Below are positions 1-8,618 of a stretch of DNA of 30,360 nucleotides, piece after piece. The notes under the pieces are model-generated. The model ran no database searches. It saw only the letters and a program-made list of their open reading frames with translations, and was not told where the DNA came from. Source of the stretch: Pseudomonadota bacterium. Its GTDB lineage: Bacteria > Pseudomonadota > Gammaproteobacteria > Burkholderiales > Burkholderiaceae_D. The position numbers and the translations under genes are program-made. Each line of letters begins with the position of its first letter. The stretch's first letter is position 1. The stretch covers positions 1-30,360 of the forward strand of contig JAEWEK010000257.1 of the NCBI GenBank assembly GCA_023389425.1. Reading direction: 5' to 3'.

Positions 1-311
1 CCCTCGGCCATCTGCTTGACCTGGCTGCCGTAGAAGTTCATGAAGCGCAGCAGCAGCTCGCCGCTGTCGTCCGCGATGGTGACCAGCAGCTGGCGGCGCG
101 GCTTGAACGCGATCTCGTTCTTGGTGGCGACGCCTTCCACCTGCCAGGTCTGGCCGCCGCGCATGCAGGCCTCGCGGATCGTCACGACCTGGGTCTCGTC
201 CTCGTAGCGCATGGGCAGGTGCAGCACCAGGTCCATGTCCGAGCGCAGGCCCAGCTTGGCGAGCTTGGCTTCGATTTGTGCGGCCGATGCTTTGGGTTTG
301 GGTGCTGGCAT
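1..311 (-). CDS. recG: ATP-dependent DNA helicase RecG (N-terminal part, runs off window)
   Basis: RecG remodels stalled replication forks and branched recombination intermediates in the cytoplasm. Only the first ~103 codons are present. The start is the ATG at 311-309; the product begins MPAPKPKASAAQIEAKLAKL and continues with the segment LGLRSDMDLVLHLPMRYEDE, which is the typical opening of the RecG wedge region (short helices, then the L-P-x-R-Y-E/D signature). The following stretch (VEGVATKNEIAFKPRRQLLV and then DDSGELLLRFMNFY) fits the OB-fold wedge domain that grips the branch point. The helicase motor domains lie outside the window. It is divergent from queA with about 100 bp between the starts. 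The assignment rests on remembered family motifs, not an alignment. Confidence 0.9.
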   Translation of the reverse strand, partial: MPAPKPKASAAQIEAKLAKLGLRSDMDLVLHLPMRYEDETQVVTIREACMRGGQTWQVEGVATKNEIAFKPRRQLLVTIADDSGELLLRFMNFYGSQVKQMAE

Positions 312-417
312 AAACGCGGCGAATCAGCGCAATTGACGTAAAATAGAGGGTTCGCCCGCGACGGGCGCGGCCTGTATTGTAAGGCTGCCAGCCTTGATTG
401 TTCCAGAGATGACCAGA

Positions 418-2586
<2,169 letters not shown>

Positions 2587-2591
2587 TATGT

Positions 2592-2696
2592 CGTCGTTCC
2601 CGCGCAGGCGGGAATCCCATTTCTGCGTAAGCCGCTCACGCACGCGATAGTGGAGCGCATGCGAATGGGATTCCCGCCTCCGCGGGAATGACGATG
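2592..2696. repeat. REP-like inverted repeat after tgt
   Basis: The left arm (2592-2622) and right arm (2664-2696) are near-perfect inverse copies of a unit with core CGTTCCCGCGCAGGCGGGAA; between them lies a shorter inner stem (CGCTC near 2633 with GAGCG near 2652). The same unit recurs at 11327-11436, 23650-23735 and 28970-29010, always just after a stop codon. The arrangement is like a paired REP/BIME element. There is no T-tract, so it may stabilise the tgt 3' end rather than act as an intrinsic terminator. Confidence 0.8.
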
Positions 2697-2711
2697 GAAT
2701 TGCTGACACCG

Positions 2712-2845
2712 AGTGTGCTAAACTCCCCGCATTCATTGGGGAGTAGCCTCCCTCCCGCAAAGGGAAGGGCTGACGTCAACATACTTGGCCCGCAGGCCAT
2801 GGCGTCAGCGGTTTAATCGCTTGGCAAGACCTTTGATCGTGTCGC
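2712..2845 (+). promoter_or_regulatory. yybP-ykoY family (manganese) riboswitch
   Basis: Three invariant blocks of the yybP-ykoY aptamer appear in the right order and spacing: GGGGAGTAGC at 2738-2747, GTCAACATAC at 2775-2784 and GGCAAGACCTTT at 2823-2834. Between the last two is a clear arm: GCTGACG (2770-2776) pairs with CGTCAGC (2803-2809), and TGGCC (2786-2790) with GGCCA (2795-2799). This class is known to sense Mn2+ through the two conserved loops docking together. It lies directly upstream of a cation antiporter gene, as expected. Oddities: the closing helix (CATTGG with CCTTTG) has two T-T mismatches, and a perfect 6-bp hairpin (CTCCCC 2723-2728 with GGGGAG 2738-2743) could compete for the invariant loop bases. 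Confidence 0.9.
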
Positions 2846-2852
2846 CTTCCGT

Positions 2853-2890
2853 GGCCGGACGGGCGCATGGTCAATGGTGTGTGTCCGGCC
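2853..2890 (+). promoter_or_regulatory. Hairpin between riboswitch and start codon (possible expression platform)
   Basis: GGCCGGAC (2853-2860) pairs perfectly with GTCCGGCC (2883-2890), loop of 22 bases. It ends 11 bases before the antiporter ATG at 2902, immediately before the weak GGAA Shine-Dalgarno (2892-2895). No T-tract follows, so a role in translation or in Rho access is more likely than intrinsic termination. This is inference from position. Confidence 0.45.
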
Positions 2891-2901
2891 TGGAACCTTC
2901 G

Positions 2902-3903
2902 ATGCTCCTGACAGTCTTCCTCCTGATCTTCTCCGCCGCGGTCATCTACCTGTCGTGCGAATACTTCGTCAACGGCGTGGAATGGATCGGCCATCGCTTC
3001 GGCCTCACCCAGAACGCCACCGGCACCGTGCTCGCCGCCTTCGGCACCGCGCTGCCGGAAAGCGTCGTGACCTTCGTCGCGGTCGCCTTCGGCAAGGACA
3101 GCGCGGCCAAGGACATCGGCGTCGGCGCCGCGCTGGGCGGGCCGCTGGTGCTGGCCACCATTTCCTACGCCGTGGTCGGCCTGACCTGGCTGACCATGAA
3201 GGGCAAGCTGGACTGGTCCGCCGTGATGCGCTCGACCGGCGCGCTGCTGGCGCGCGACCAGCGCTGGTTCCTGTGCATCTTCGTGTTCAAGCTCGCGCTG
3301 GGCCTGGTGGTGTTCGCCTACAAGCCCTGGCTGGGTGTGGTCTTCCTGCTGGCCTATGGCGCCTACGTCTGGAAGTCGATGTCGGCCGAGGGCGATATCG
3401 CCGTCGCCGAAGACCTCGAGCCGCTCAAGCTGCGCCCGCACCAGGTGACCCCGCATTCGGGCTGGGCCATCGGGCAAACGCTGCTGGCGCTGGTCGTCAT
3501 CTTCTTCGCCTCGCAGCTGTTCGTGCACCAGCTGGAGGGGATCGGCCCGATGCTCGGCATCCCGCCGCAAGTGGTGGCGCTGCTGCTGAGCCCGATCGCG
3601 ACGGAGCTGCCGGAAACCCTGAACGCCGTGATCTGGGTACGCCAGCGCAAGCCCGAGCTGGCGCTGGCCAATATCAGCGGCGCCATGATGATCCAGGCCA
3701 CGGTGCCCAGCGCGCTTGGCATGTTCTTCACGCCGTGGCTGCTGGACACATCGCTGCTGTGGGCTGGTGTTGTCACGATGGCATCTATTTCCGGCCTCTA
3801 CCTGCTGGTACGCCGCCAAACCCTGACGGCCCGGCGTTTCGCCATGTTCGGCCTCTTGTACGGCGTGTTCGGCCTGGGCCTCGTCTGGGCCATGCATCAT
3901 TGA
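2902..3903 (+). CDS. CaCA-superfamily cation antiporter, probable Mn2+ (or Ca2+) exporter
   Basis: A 333-residue inner-membrane protein with about ten hydrophobic segments arranged as two halves. Each half carries an alpha-repeat of the Ca2+/cation antiporter superfamily: GTVLAAFGTALPES (residues 41-54) and SPIATELPETLN (230-241), whose acidic and small polar residues form the ion site. A charged loop (about residues 153-180) separates the halves. The reading frame is open back to 2785, but those extra codons would be read through the riboswitch, and the MLLTVFLLIFSAAVIYL start at 2902 gives the normal N-terminal membrane segment. The Mn2+-sensing leader suggests that it exports manganese when the metal is in excess; the family also includes Ca2+/Na+ exchangers, so the substrate is inferred. 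It sits between tgt and yajC in the same direction. Confidence 0.88.
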   Translation: MLLTVFLLIFSAAVIYLSCEYFVNGVEWIGHRFGLTQNATGTVLAAFGTALPESVVTFVAVAFGKDSAAKDIGVGAALGGPLVLATISYAVVGLTWLTMKGKLDWSAVMRSTGALLARDQRWFLCIFVFKLALGLVVFAYKPWLGVVFLLAYGAYVWKSMSAEGDIAVAEDLEPLKLRPHQVTPHSGWAIGQTLLALVVIFFASQLFVHQLEGIGPMLGIPPQVVALLLSPIATELPETLNAVIWVRQRKPELALANISGAMMIQATVPSALGMFFTPWLLDTSLLWAGVVTMASISGLYLLVRRQTLTARRFAMFGLLYGVFGLGLVWAMHH

Positions 3904-3974
3904 TTTTGCAATACATCTTGCAAACAGGCAGCTCAGCCGCATATTGTCTGGAATGGCCGGCGTGCGGCACGCGG

Positions 3975-3983
3975 TGCTAGAAT
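3975..3983 (+). promoter_or_regulatory. Extended -10 promoter for yajC-secD-secF
   Basis: TGCTAGAAT is an extended -10 element (TGn plus TAGAAT at 3978-3983), 44 bases before the yajC start. No good -35 is found at 16-18 bp, which is tolerated by extended -10 promoters. It would free yajC-secDF from the riboswitch-controlled transcript upstream. Confidence 0.5.
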
Positions 3984-4026
3984 ACAGCGCTATTTTTTAA
4001 TCCAACTATTACAAAACGGAGTCCTT

Positions 4027-4368
4027 GTGTTCTTCATTTCCAATGCCTATGCACAAACCGCGGGTGCAGCCGCCACCGAACCTGGCCTGCTCGGCAACCT
4101 CGGCACCTTCGCTCCGCTGATCCTGATGTTCGTGGTCATGTACTTCATCATGATCCGCCCGCAACAGAAGCGCCAGAAGGAACTCAAGACGATGATGGAT
4201 GCGCTCGCCAAGGGCGACGAAGTCATCACCGTCGGCGGCGTGCTCGGCAAGGTCAGCAAAGTGGCCGAAGGCTACGTGACGATCGAAGTGGCGCCGAACA
4301 CCGAAATCGTGGTGCAGAAGAACGCGGTCACGACCCTGCTGCCGAAAGGCACCATCAAGTCCCTGTAA
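4027..4368 (+). CDS. yajC: Sec translocon accessory protein YajC
   Basis: YajC forms part of the SecDF-YajC complex that assists SecYEG export. The 113-residue product has one membrane segment (about residues 22-42, FAPLILMFVVMYFIMI) followed by the diagnostic RPQQKRQKELKTMMDALAKG and then DEVITVGGVLGKV in the cytoplasmic part. The start is GTG at 4027; a good Shine-Dalgarno GGAG (4018-4021) sits 5 bases upstream and no in-frame ATG fits better. secD starts about 57 bases after its stop, on the same strand, so the three Sec genes probably form one transcript. Confidence 0.96.
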   Translation: MFFISNAYAQTAGAAATEPGLLGNLGTFAPLILMFVVMYFIMIRPQQKRQKELKTMMDALAKGDEVITVGGVLGKVSKVAEGYVTIEVAPNTEIVVQKNAVTTLLPKGTIKSL

Positions 4369-4424
4369 GCGTCCCTGGCGGCCCGCGCGGCCGCCGGTAG
4401 TCCACCACAGAACGCTGGAACACT

Positions 4425-6305
4425 ATGAATCGCTACCCCCTCTGGAAATACATACTGATCGTCGTCGCGGTCCTGCTGGGCCTGCTCTACACGGCGCCCA
4501 ACTACTTCGGCGAGTCGCCGGCGCTGCAGGTCACCGCCGGCAAGTCCACGACCAAGGTCACCAGCGACCTGGCCACCCGCGTGCAGGAATCGCTCGCGCG
4601 TGACGGCATCGCGGCGACGACGGTCGACCTGGAAGGGGCCGGCGACCTGTCGTCGGTGCGCGCGCGCTTCGCCACCACCGACGCCCAGTTCAAGGCCAAG
4701 GCGGCGCTGGAGCGCGACCTGAACCGCGACAAGAGCGACCCGGACTACATCGTCACCGTCAACCTGGCCAAGAACACGCCGAAGTGGATGGAAGCGCTGC
4801 GCGCGCAGCCGCTGAACCTGGGCCTGGACCTGCGCGGCGGCGTGCACTTCCTGCTGCAGGTCGATGCCAAGGCGACCCTGGAAACCCGCGTCAAGGGCCT
4901 GCAGGCCAGCACCCGCAGCCTGCTGCGCGACAAGAACATCCGCCATGCCGGCATCGAGCGCAACGGCTCGCAGCTGCTGATCCATTTCCGTGACGCCGCC
5001 ACCCGCGACGCCGCGCGCAATGCGCTGGCCAACTCGAACGCCGACCTGGCGCTGGCCGATGCCGCCGACGGCAGCGACCTGGAGCTGCTGGTCAGCCTGA
5101 AGCCGGAAGCGCTCAAGCGCGTGGTGGAAGAGGGCGTCAAGCAGAACATCTCGACCCTGTCCAAGCGCATCAACGAGCTGGGCGTGGCCGAGCCGGTGAT
5201 CCAGCAGCAGGGCGCCGACCGCATCGTGGTCGAGCTGCCGGGCGTGCAGGACGTGGCGCACGCCAAGGACATCATCGGCCGCACCGCGACCCTCGAGTTC
5301 CGCATGGTCGATCCGTCGATCACCCCGGGCACCGAAACCACGGCCCAGATCCCGCTCAACGACGAACTGTTCACCGAAGGCCGCGGCGCCCCGGTGGTGG
5401 TGTCGAAGGACGTGATCCTGAGCGGCGAGTACATCTCGAGCGCCCAGGCCAGCTTCGATTCGAACCACCAGCCCGCCGTCAGCCTCGACCTGAACGGCGA
5501 CGGCGGCCGCAAGATGCGCGAAGCCACCCGCGAAAACGTGGGCAAGCGCATGGCCGTGCTGCTGAAGGAAAAGGGCAAGTACAACGTGCTGACCGCGCCG
5601 GTGATCCAGAGCGAACTGGGTTCGACCTTCCAGATCACCAATATGGGCACCAGCAACGAAGCGGCCGAACTGGCGCTGCTGCTGCGCTCCGGCGCGCTGT
5701 CGGCGCCGATGGAATTCGTCGAAGAGCGCGTGGTCGGTCCGCAGCTGGGCGTGGAGAACATCGCCAAGGGCCTGCATTCGACCCTGTGGGGCTTCGTCGC
5801 CATCGCGATCTTCATGATCATCTACTACCACCTGTTCGGCGCCTTCAGCGTGCTGGCGCTGGGCTGCAACCTGCTGTTCCTGCTGGCCCTGCTGTCGATG
5901 CTGCATGCGACGCTGACGCTACCCGGCATCGCGGCAATCGCGCTGGCGCTGGGCATGGCGATCGACGCCAACGTGCTGATCAACGAGCGGGTGCGCGAGG
6001 AGCTGCGCGCGGGCCATACGCCGCAGGCCGCGATCTCGGCCGGCTTCGACCGCGCCTGGGCCACCATTCTCGACTCCAACGTGACCACCCTGATCGTCGG
6101 CCTGGCGCTGCTGATCTTCGGTTCCGGCCCGGTGCGCGGCTTCGCGGTGGTGCACTGCCTGGGCATCATGACCTCGATGTTCTCGGCGGTGGTGGTGGCG
6201 CGCGGCGTGGTCAACCTGTGGTACGGCCGCAAGAAGAAGCTGGCCAAGCTGTCGATCGGCACGGTCTGGGCGCCGGGCATCAGCGCCGACGGCGCCAAGA
6301 AATAA
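4425..6305 (+). CDS. secD: Protein translocase subunit SecD
   Basis: SecD and SecF form the proton-driven pump that pulls exported proteins into the periplasm. This 626-residue SecD has an N-terminal membrane segment (about residues 8-25), the hallmark LGLDLRGGVHFLLQVD (D135 to D146 region), a large periplasmic domain with INELGVAEPVIQQQGADRI and VELPGVQD, and a C-terminal bundle of five membrane segments starting near residue 450, with the conserved ALGMAIDANVLINERVREEL transport-motor motif. Length is normal for Gram-negative SecD. The ATG at 4425 is the only start that retains the first membrane helix without extra sequence. secF begins 17 bases downstream. Confidence 0.98.
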   Translation: MNRYPLWKYILIVVAVLLGLLYTAPNYFGESPALQVTAGKSTTKVTSDLATRVQESLARDGIAATTVDLEGAGDLSSVRARFATTDAQFKAKAALERDLNRDKSDPDYIVTVNLAKNTPKWMEALRAQPLNLGLDLRGGVHFLLQVDAKATLETRVKGLQASTRSLLRDKNIRHAGIERNGSQLLIHFRDAATRDAARNALANSNADLALADAADGSDLELLVSLKPEALKRVVEEGVKQNISTLSKRINELGVAEPVIQQQGADRIVVELPGVQDVAHAKDIIGRTATLEFRMVDPSITPGTETTAQIPLNDELFTEGRGAPVVVSKDVILSGEYISSAQASFDSNHQPAVSLDLNGDGGRKMREATRENVGKRMAVLLKEKGKYNVLTAPVIQSELGSTFQITNMGTSNEAAELALLLRSGALSAPMEFVEERVVGPQLGVENIAKGLHSTLWGFVAIAIFMIIYYHLFGAFSVLALGCNLLFLLALLSMLHATLTLPGIAAIALALGMAIDANVLINERVREELRAGHTPQAAISAGFDRAWATILDSNVTTLIVGLALLIFGSGPVRGFAVVHCLGIMTSMFSAVVVARGVVNLWYGRKKKLAKLSIGTVWAPGISADGAKK

Positions 6306-6322
6306 CTCTACCGGGATAGAAG

Positions 6323-7348
6323 ATGGAATTTTTCAAGATCAAACGGGACATCCCGTTCATGCGCCACGCGTTGATTTTCAACGTGATCTCGGCGCTGACC
6401 TTTGTCGCCGCCGTATTCTTCCTGTGGCATCGGGGCCTGAATCTCTCGGTCGAGTTCACCGGCGGCACGGTGATGGAGCTGCGCTACCAGCAGCACGCGG
6501 CCGACCTCGAGAAGATCCGGCACAACCTGGAAAAGCTGGGATTCACCTCGCCCGAGGTGACGCCGTTCGGCAACGCGCAGGACGTGATGCTGCGCCTGCC
6601 GCCGCTGAAGGGCGCGGCCGGCGCCAACCTGTCGGCCAATGTGTTCAACACCTTGTGCGCGGCGGAAGGCGGCGCGGTGACGCAGGTGCAGTCGACCACC
6701 GACAAGGGCGAGCAGGTGGCCCGCGCCGGCTGCTTCGACGCGGCCGGCAAGGACCTGGTGAGCCAGCAGCGGGTCGAATTCGTCGGACCGCAGGTCGGCG
6801 ACGAGCTGACCCAGAGCGGCCTGAACGCGCTGGCCATGGTGATCATCGGCGTGGTGATCTACCTGTGGGTGCGCTTCGAATGGAAGTTCGGCGTGGCGGC
6901 GATCGTCGCCAACCTGCACGACGTGGTCATCATCCTCGGCTTCTTCGCCTACTTCCAGTGGGAGTTCTCGCTGACGGTGCTGGCGGCGGTGCTGGCGGTG
7001 CTGGGCTACTCGGTCAACGAGTCGGTCGTGATCTTCGACCGGATCCGCGAGACCTTCCGCAAGCAGCGCAAGATGACGGTGCACGAGGTCATCGACCACG
7101 CGATCACCAGCACCATCTCGCGTACCATCATCACCCACGGCTGTACCCAGATGATGGTGCTGTCGATGCTGTTCTTCGGCGGCCATACCCTGCACTACTT
7201 CGCGGTGGCGCTGACCATCGGTATCTGCTTCGGTATCTACTCGTCGGTGTTCGTGGCCGCCGCCATCGCCATGTGGCTGGGCGTGAAGCGCGAAGACCTG
7301 GTCAAGCCGCAGAAGCAGCGCGACGAGACGGACGGCGCGGTCGTCTGA
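6323..7348 (+). CDS. secF: Protein translocase subunit SecF
   Basis: A 341-residue partner of SecD. It has the first membrane helix at about residues 17-35, the SecF signature LSVEFTGG (residues 41-48), a short periplasmic domain and five C-terminal helices. The motor motif GYSVNESVVIFDRIRE is present with N232, E233 and D239. The start ATG at 6323 follows the secD stop by 17 bases. Its stop is followed after about 22 bases by a strong intrinsic terminator, so secF ends the operon. Nothing is missing or unusual in the protein. Confidence 0.98.
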   Translation: MEFFKIKRDIPFMRHALIFNVISALTFVAAVFFLWHRGLNLSVEFTGGTVMELRYQQHAADLEKIRHNLEKLGFTSPEVTPFGNAQDVMLRLPPLKGAAGANLSANVFNTLCAAEGGAVTQVQSTTDKGEQVARAGCFDAAGKDLVSQQRVEFVGPQVGDELTQSGLNALAMVIIGVVIYLWVRFEWKFGVAAIVANLHDVVIILGFFAYFQWEFSLTVLAAVLAVLGYSVNESVVIFDRIRETFRKQRKMTVHEVIDHAITSTISRTIITHGCTQMMVLSMLFFGGHTLHYFAVALTIGICFGIYSSVFVAAAIAMWLGVKREDLVKPQKQRDETDGAVV

Positions 7349-7370
7349 GTCCCCGCTTCGAGCAATAAAA

Positions 7371-7410
7371 AAACGCCGTTCCCGCGCAGGTGGGAACGGC
7401 GTTTCGTTTT
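7371..7410 (+). terminator. Intrinsic terminator after secF
   Basis: A 13-bp perfect stem, AAACGCCGTTCCC (7371-7383) with GGGAACGGCGTTT (7392-7404), loop of 8, is flanked by A-tracts before and T-rich sequence after. The stem tip contains GTTCCCGCGCAGG, the core of the REP-like repeats found elsewhere in the window. Confidence 0.9.
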
Positions 7411-7433
7411 TGTGGCTTCAAGGTAAACGCAAA

Positions 7434-7495
7434 TGTGACCTTTTTCACCTTGTGTGAGTTACCGCACAGAATACACATGGTCCGATCGGTAAGAT
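7434..7495 (+). promoter_or_regulatory. Promoter of small RNA copy 1 with two CRP-like sites
   Basis: The -10 box is TAAGAT (7490-7495), predicting a start near 7502; there is no recognisable -35. TGTGA-N6-GCACA (7453-7468) is centred at -41.5, the class II position for CRP-family activators. A second, better site, AAATGTGA-N6-TCACC (TGTGA at 7434-7438, TCACC at 7445-7449), is centred at about -60.5. The weak -35 plus these sites suggest dependence on an activator. The start site and regulator are inferred. Confidence 0.6.
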
Positions 7496-7501
7496 CGAGC
7501 T

Positions 7502-7562
7502 GTCTCTTTCAGGACATCCCTAGTTTTGGACTTCACCCGCTCCCTGCGAGCGGGTTTTTTTT
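7502..7562 (+). ncRNA. Candidate small RNA, copy 1
   Basis: A 34-base block (7500-7533, beginning CTGTCTCTTTCAGGACATCC) is repeated exactly at 7645-7678. In both copies it starts just after a -10 box and ends at an intrinsic terminator, here CCCGCTC (7536-7542) with GAGCGGG (7548-7554) and eight T residues (7555-7562). The terminator stems of the two copies differ in sequence while keeping their pairing. The 5' part looks mostly single-stranded, with a pyrimidine-rich UGUCUCUUUC that could pair with purine-rich ribosome binding sites, and two GGA trinucleotides. There is no convincing open reading frame. The class is not recognised with certainty; a known betaproteobacterial family described as toxic small RNA is one candidate to test. 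Confidence 0.7.
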
Positions 7563-7597
7563 GTCCCCAAAGCTGGCGAAATGGAATTTTTGTTTTG

Positions 7598-7640
7598 TGT
7601 GAACCATCGCACGGTGAGTTCAGACATGGTGAACTACTAT
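7598..7640 (+). promoter_or_regulatory. Promoter of small RNA copy 2 with one CRP-like site
   Basis: The -10 box is TACTAT (7635-7640), predicting a start near 7647. TGTGA-N6-GCACG (7598-7613) is centred at -41.5, exactly as in copy 1: the TTGTGT that includes the site is separated from the -10 by 34 bases in both copies, although most of the bases between differ. The upstream second site of copy 1 is degenerate here. Confidence 0.55.
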
Positions 7641-7646
7641 GGAACT

Positions 7647-7706
7647 GTCTCTTTCAGGACATCCCTAGTTTTGGACTTTGCCCGCTCTTGCAGCGGGCAT
7701 TTTTTT
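7647..7706 (+). ncRNA. Candidate small RNA, copy 2
   Basis: The second copy of the 34-base block (7645-7678) is followed by its own terminator, GCCCGCT (7680-7686) with AGCGGGC (7692-7698), loop CTTGC and seven T residues (7700-7706). It ends 14 bases from the stop codon of the convergent HDOD gene. Block identity is complete, while flanks and terminator have drifted, which argues that the block itself is under selection and that this is not simply a recent duplication. Confidence 0.7.
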
Positions 7707-7720
7707 GTCCGCGCGGGATG

Positions 7721-8554
7721 TCAGCTGAGGGCGGCGGTGATGCTGCGCACTTCGTCGGCCGATTCTTCCAGTACCTTGGCGAGCGTGCCGTCGCCGACGG
7801 CGAAATCGACGGTGGCGGCGGCCGAGGCGCTGGTGGCGCCGGGACGTTCATGCAGGGGCGAGCGGACGGAGGCGAGGTCGTTGGCGAGCAACAAAGTGTC
7901 GCCCAGGGTTTCCGGCGGCAGGGCGCGCAAGCCGTTCCACAGCGCCTCGATGGCGCCGGTGACGGGCGCCGGCACGTCCAGCTTGGCCAGCACGGCGCGG
8001 CCGATGGCCACTTCGCCGTGGACGATCCATTCGTCGGCGCAGTCGTCGAGCAGGCCCGGGAATTCGGCGGCGCGCGACAGCAGGTAGAAACCGCCCACCT
8101 CGTGCACGATGCCGGCGAACATGGCGGTGTCGGCATCGACCTTGGACACGCGCCGCGCGATCACTTGCGACAGGGCGGCCACGCTGGCGCTGTGCTGCCA
8201 CAGCTGGTCGGCCTTGGCGCGCAGCGAGGGTTCGCGGATCTGGCTGGCGAGCTGGCGTGCGACAACCGAGGCGGTGAGGGCGCCCAGGGTGCGAAAACCG
8301 AGGCGCTGGACGGCGGCGGCCACATTGGTGACTTCGCGGCCGGACGGATTGTAGGCCACCGAGTTGGCGATCGCGACGGTGCGCGCGGCCAGCAGCGGCT
8401 CGGCCTGCACCAGGCGGGCGGCCGCGTCCAGATGGCAATCCGGATTGGCGAGCGCGCGTTGCAGCTTGAGCGTGGCATCGACATTGGTCGGGAAGCTGAG
8501 CTCGCCGCGCTGCGCCTCGGCAGCGATGGTTTTCAGGGCGTGGAGTCTGTCCAT
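7721..8554 (-). CDS. HDOD domain-containing protein
   Basis: HDOD proteins are HD-domain relatives usually linked to signalling and often lacking metal-dependent hydrolase activity. The 277-residue product matches the HDOD layout: FPTNVDATLKLQRALANPDC, then LVQAEPLLAARTVAIANSVAYN, the region VAAAVQRLGFRTLGALT, then MFAGIVHEVGGFYLLSRA where the canonical HD pair is replaced by H-E, and ALWNGL in the last third. No signal peptide, membrane helix or fused output domain is seen. The only ATG is at 8554; a TATAAT box lies just upstream (8566-8561), so the transcript may start at or near the A of the start codon. It is convergent with the small RNAs. The target process is unknown. Confidence 0.85.
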   Translation of the reverse strand: MDRLHALKTIAAEAQRGELSFPTNVDATLKLQRALANPDCHLDAAARLVQAEPLLAARTVAIANSVAYNPSGREVTNVAAAVQRLGFRTLGALTASVVARQLASQIREPSLRAKADQLWQHSASVAALSQVIARRVSKVDADTAMFAGIVHEVGGFYLLSRAAEFPGLLDDCADEWIVHGEVAIGRAVLAKLDVPAPVTGAIEALWNGLRALPPETLGDTLLLANDLASVRSPLHERPGATSASAAATVDFAVGDGTLAKVLEESADEVRSITAALS

Positions 8555-8560
8555 GCGGAA

Positions 8561-8566
8561 ATTATA
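8561..8566 (-). promoter_or_regulatory. -10 box of the HDOD gene (possible leaderless start)
   Basis: A perfect TATAAT on the minus strand (8566 to 8561) leaves six bases before the ATG at 8554, so a start seven bases after the box would fall on the A of ATG. No consensus -35 is seen at 16-18 bp. Confidence 0.4.
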
Positions 8567-8589
8567 CTCCCGGCCACGGACAGGGCTCG

Positions 8590-8618
8590 AAAAAGTTTCC
8601 GTAAAGAATTGTTACGGA
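8590..8618 (-). terminator. Possible weak terminator after the small unknown gene
   Basis: On the minus strand TCCGTAA (8618-8612) pairs with TTACGGA (8604-8598), loop of 7, followed after three bases by TTTTT (8594-8590). The stem is short and AT-rich, so termination would be weak. Confidence 0.4.

Noticed and set aside
2785..2901. An N-terminal extension of the antiporter starting at 2785
   Set aside because: The extra 39 codons would be read through the conserved riboswitch bases and encode an Arg-rich stretch with no counterpart in the family.
7453..7468. An FNR site in place of a CRP site at the small RNA promoters
   Set aside because: FNR sites are TTGAT-N4-ATCAA; the sequence here is TGTGA-N6-GCACA, closer to CRP-type half-sites.
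7390..7602. Open frames across the small RNA region, including one running from 7526 into the HDOD gene
   Set aside because: They pass through three terminators, have no ribosome binding sites, and the codons of the two copies do not line up as a shared peptide.
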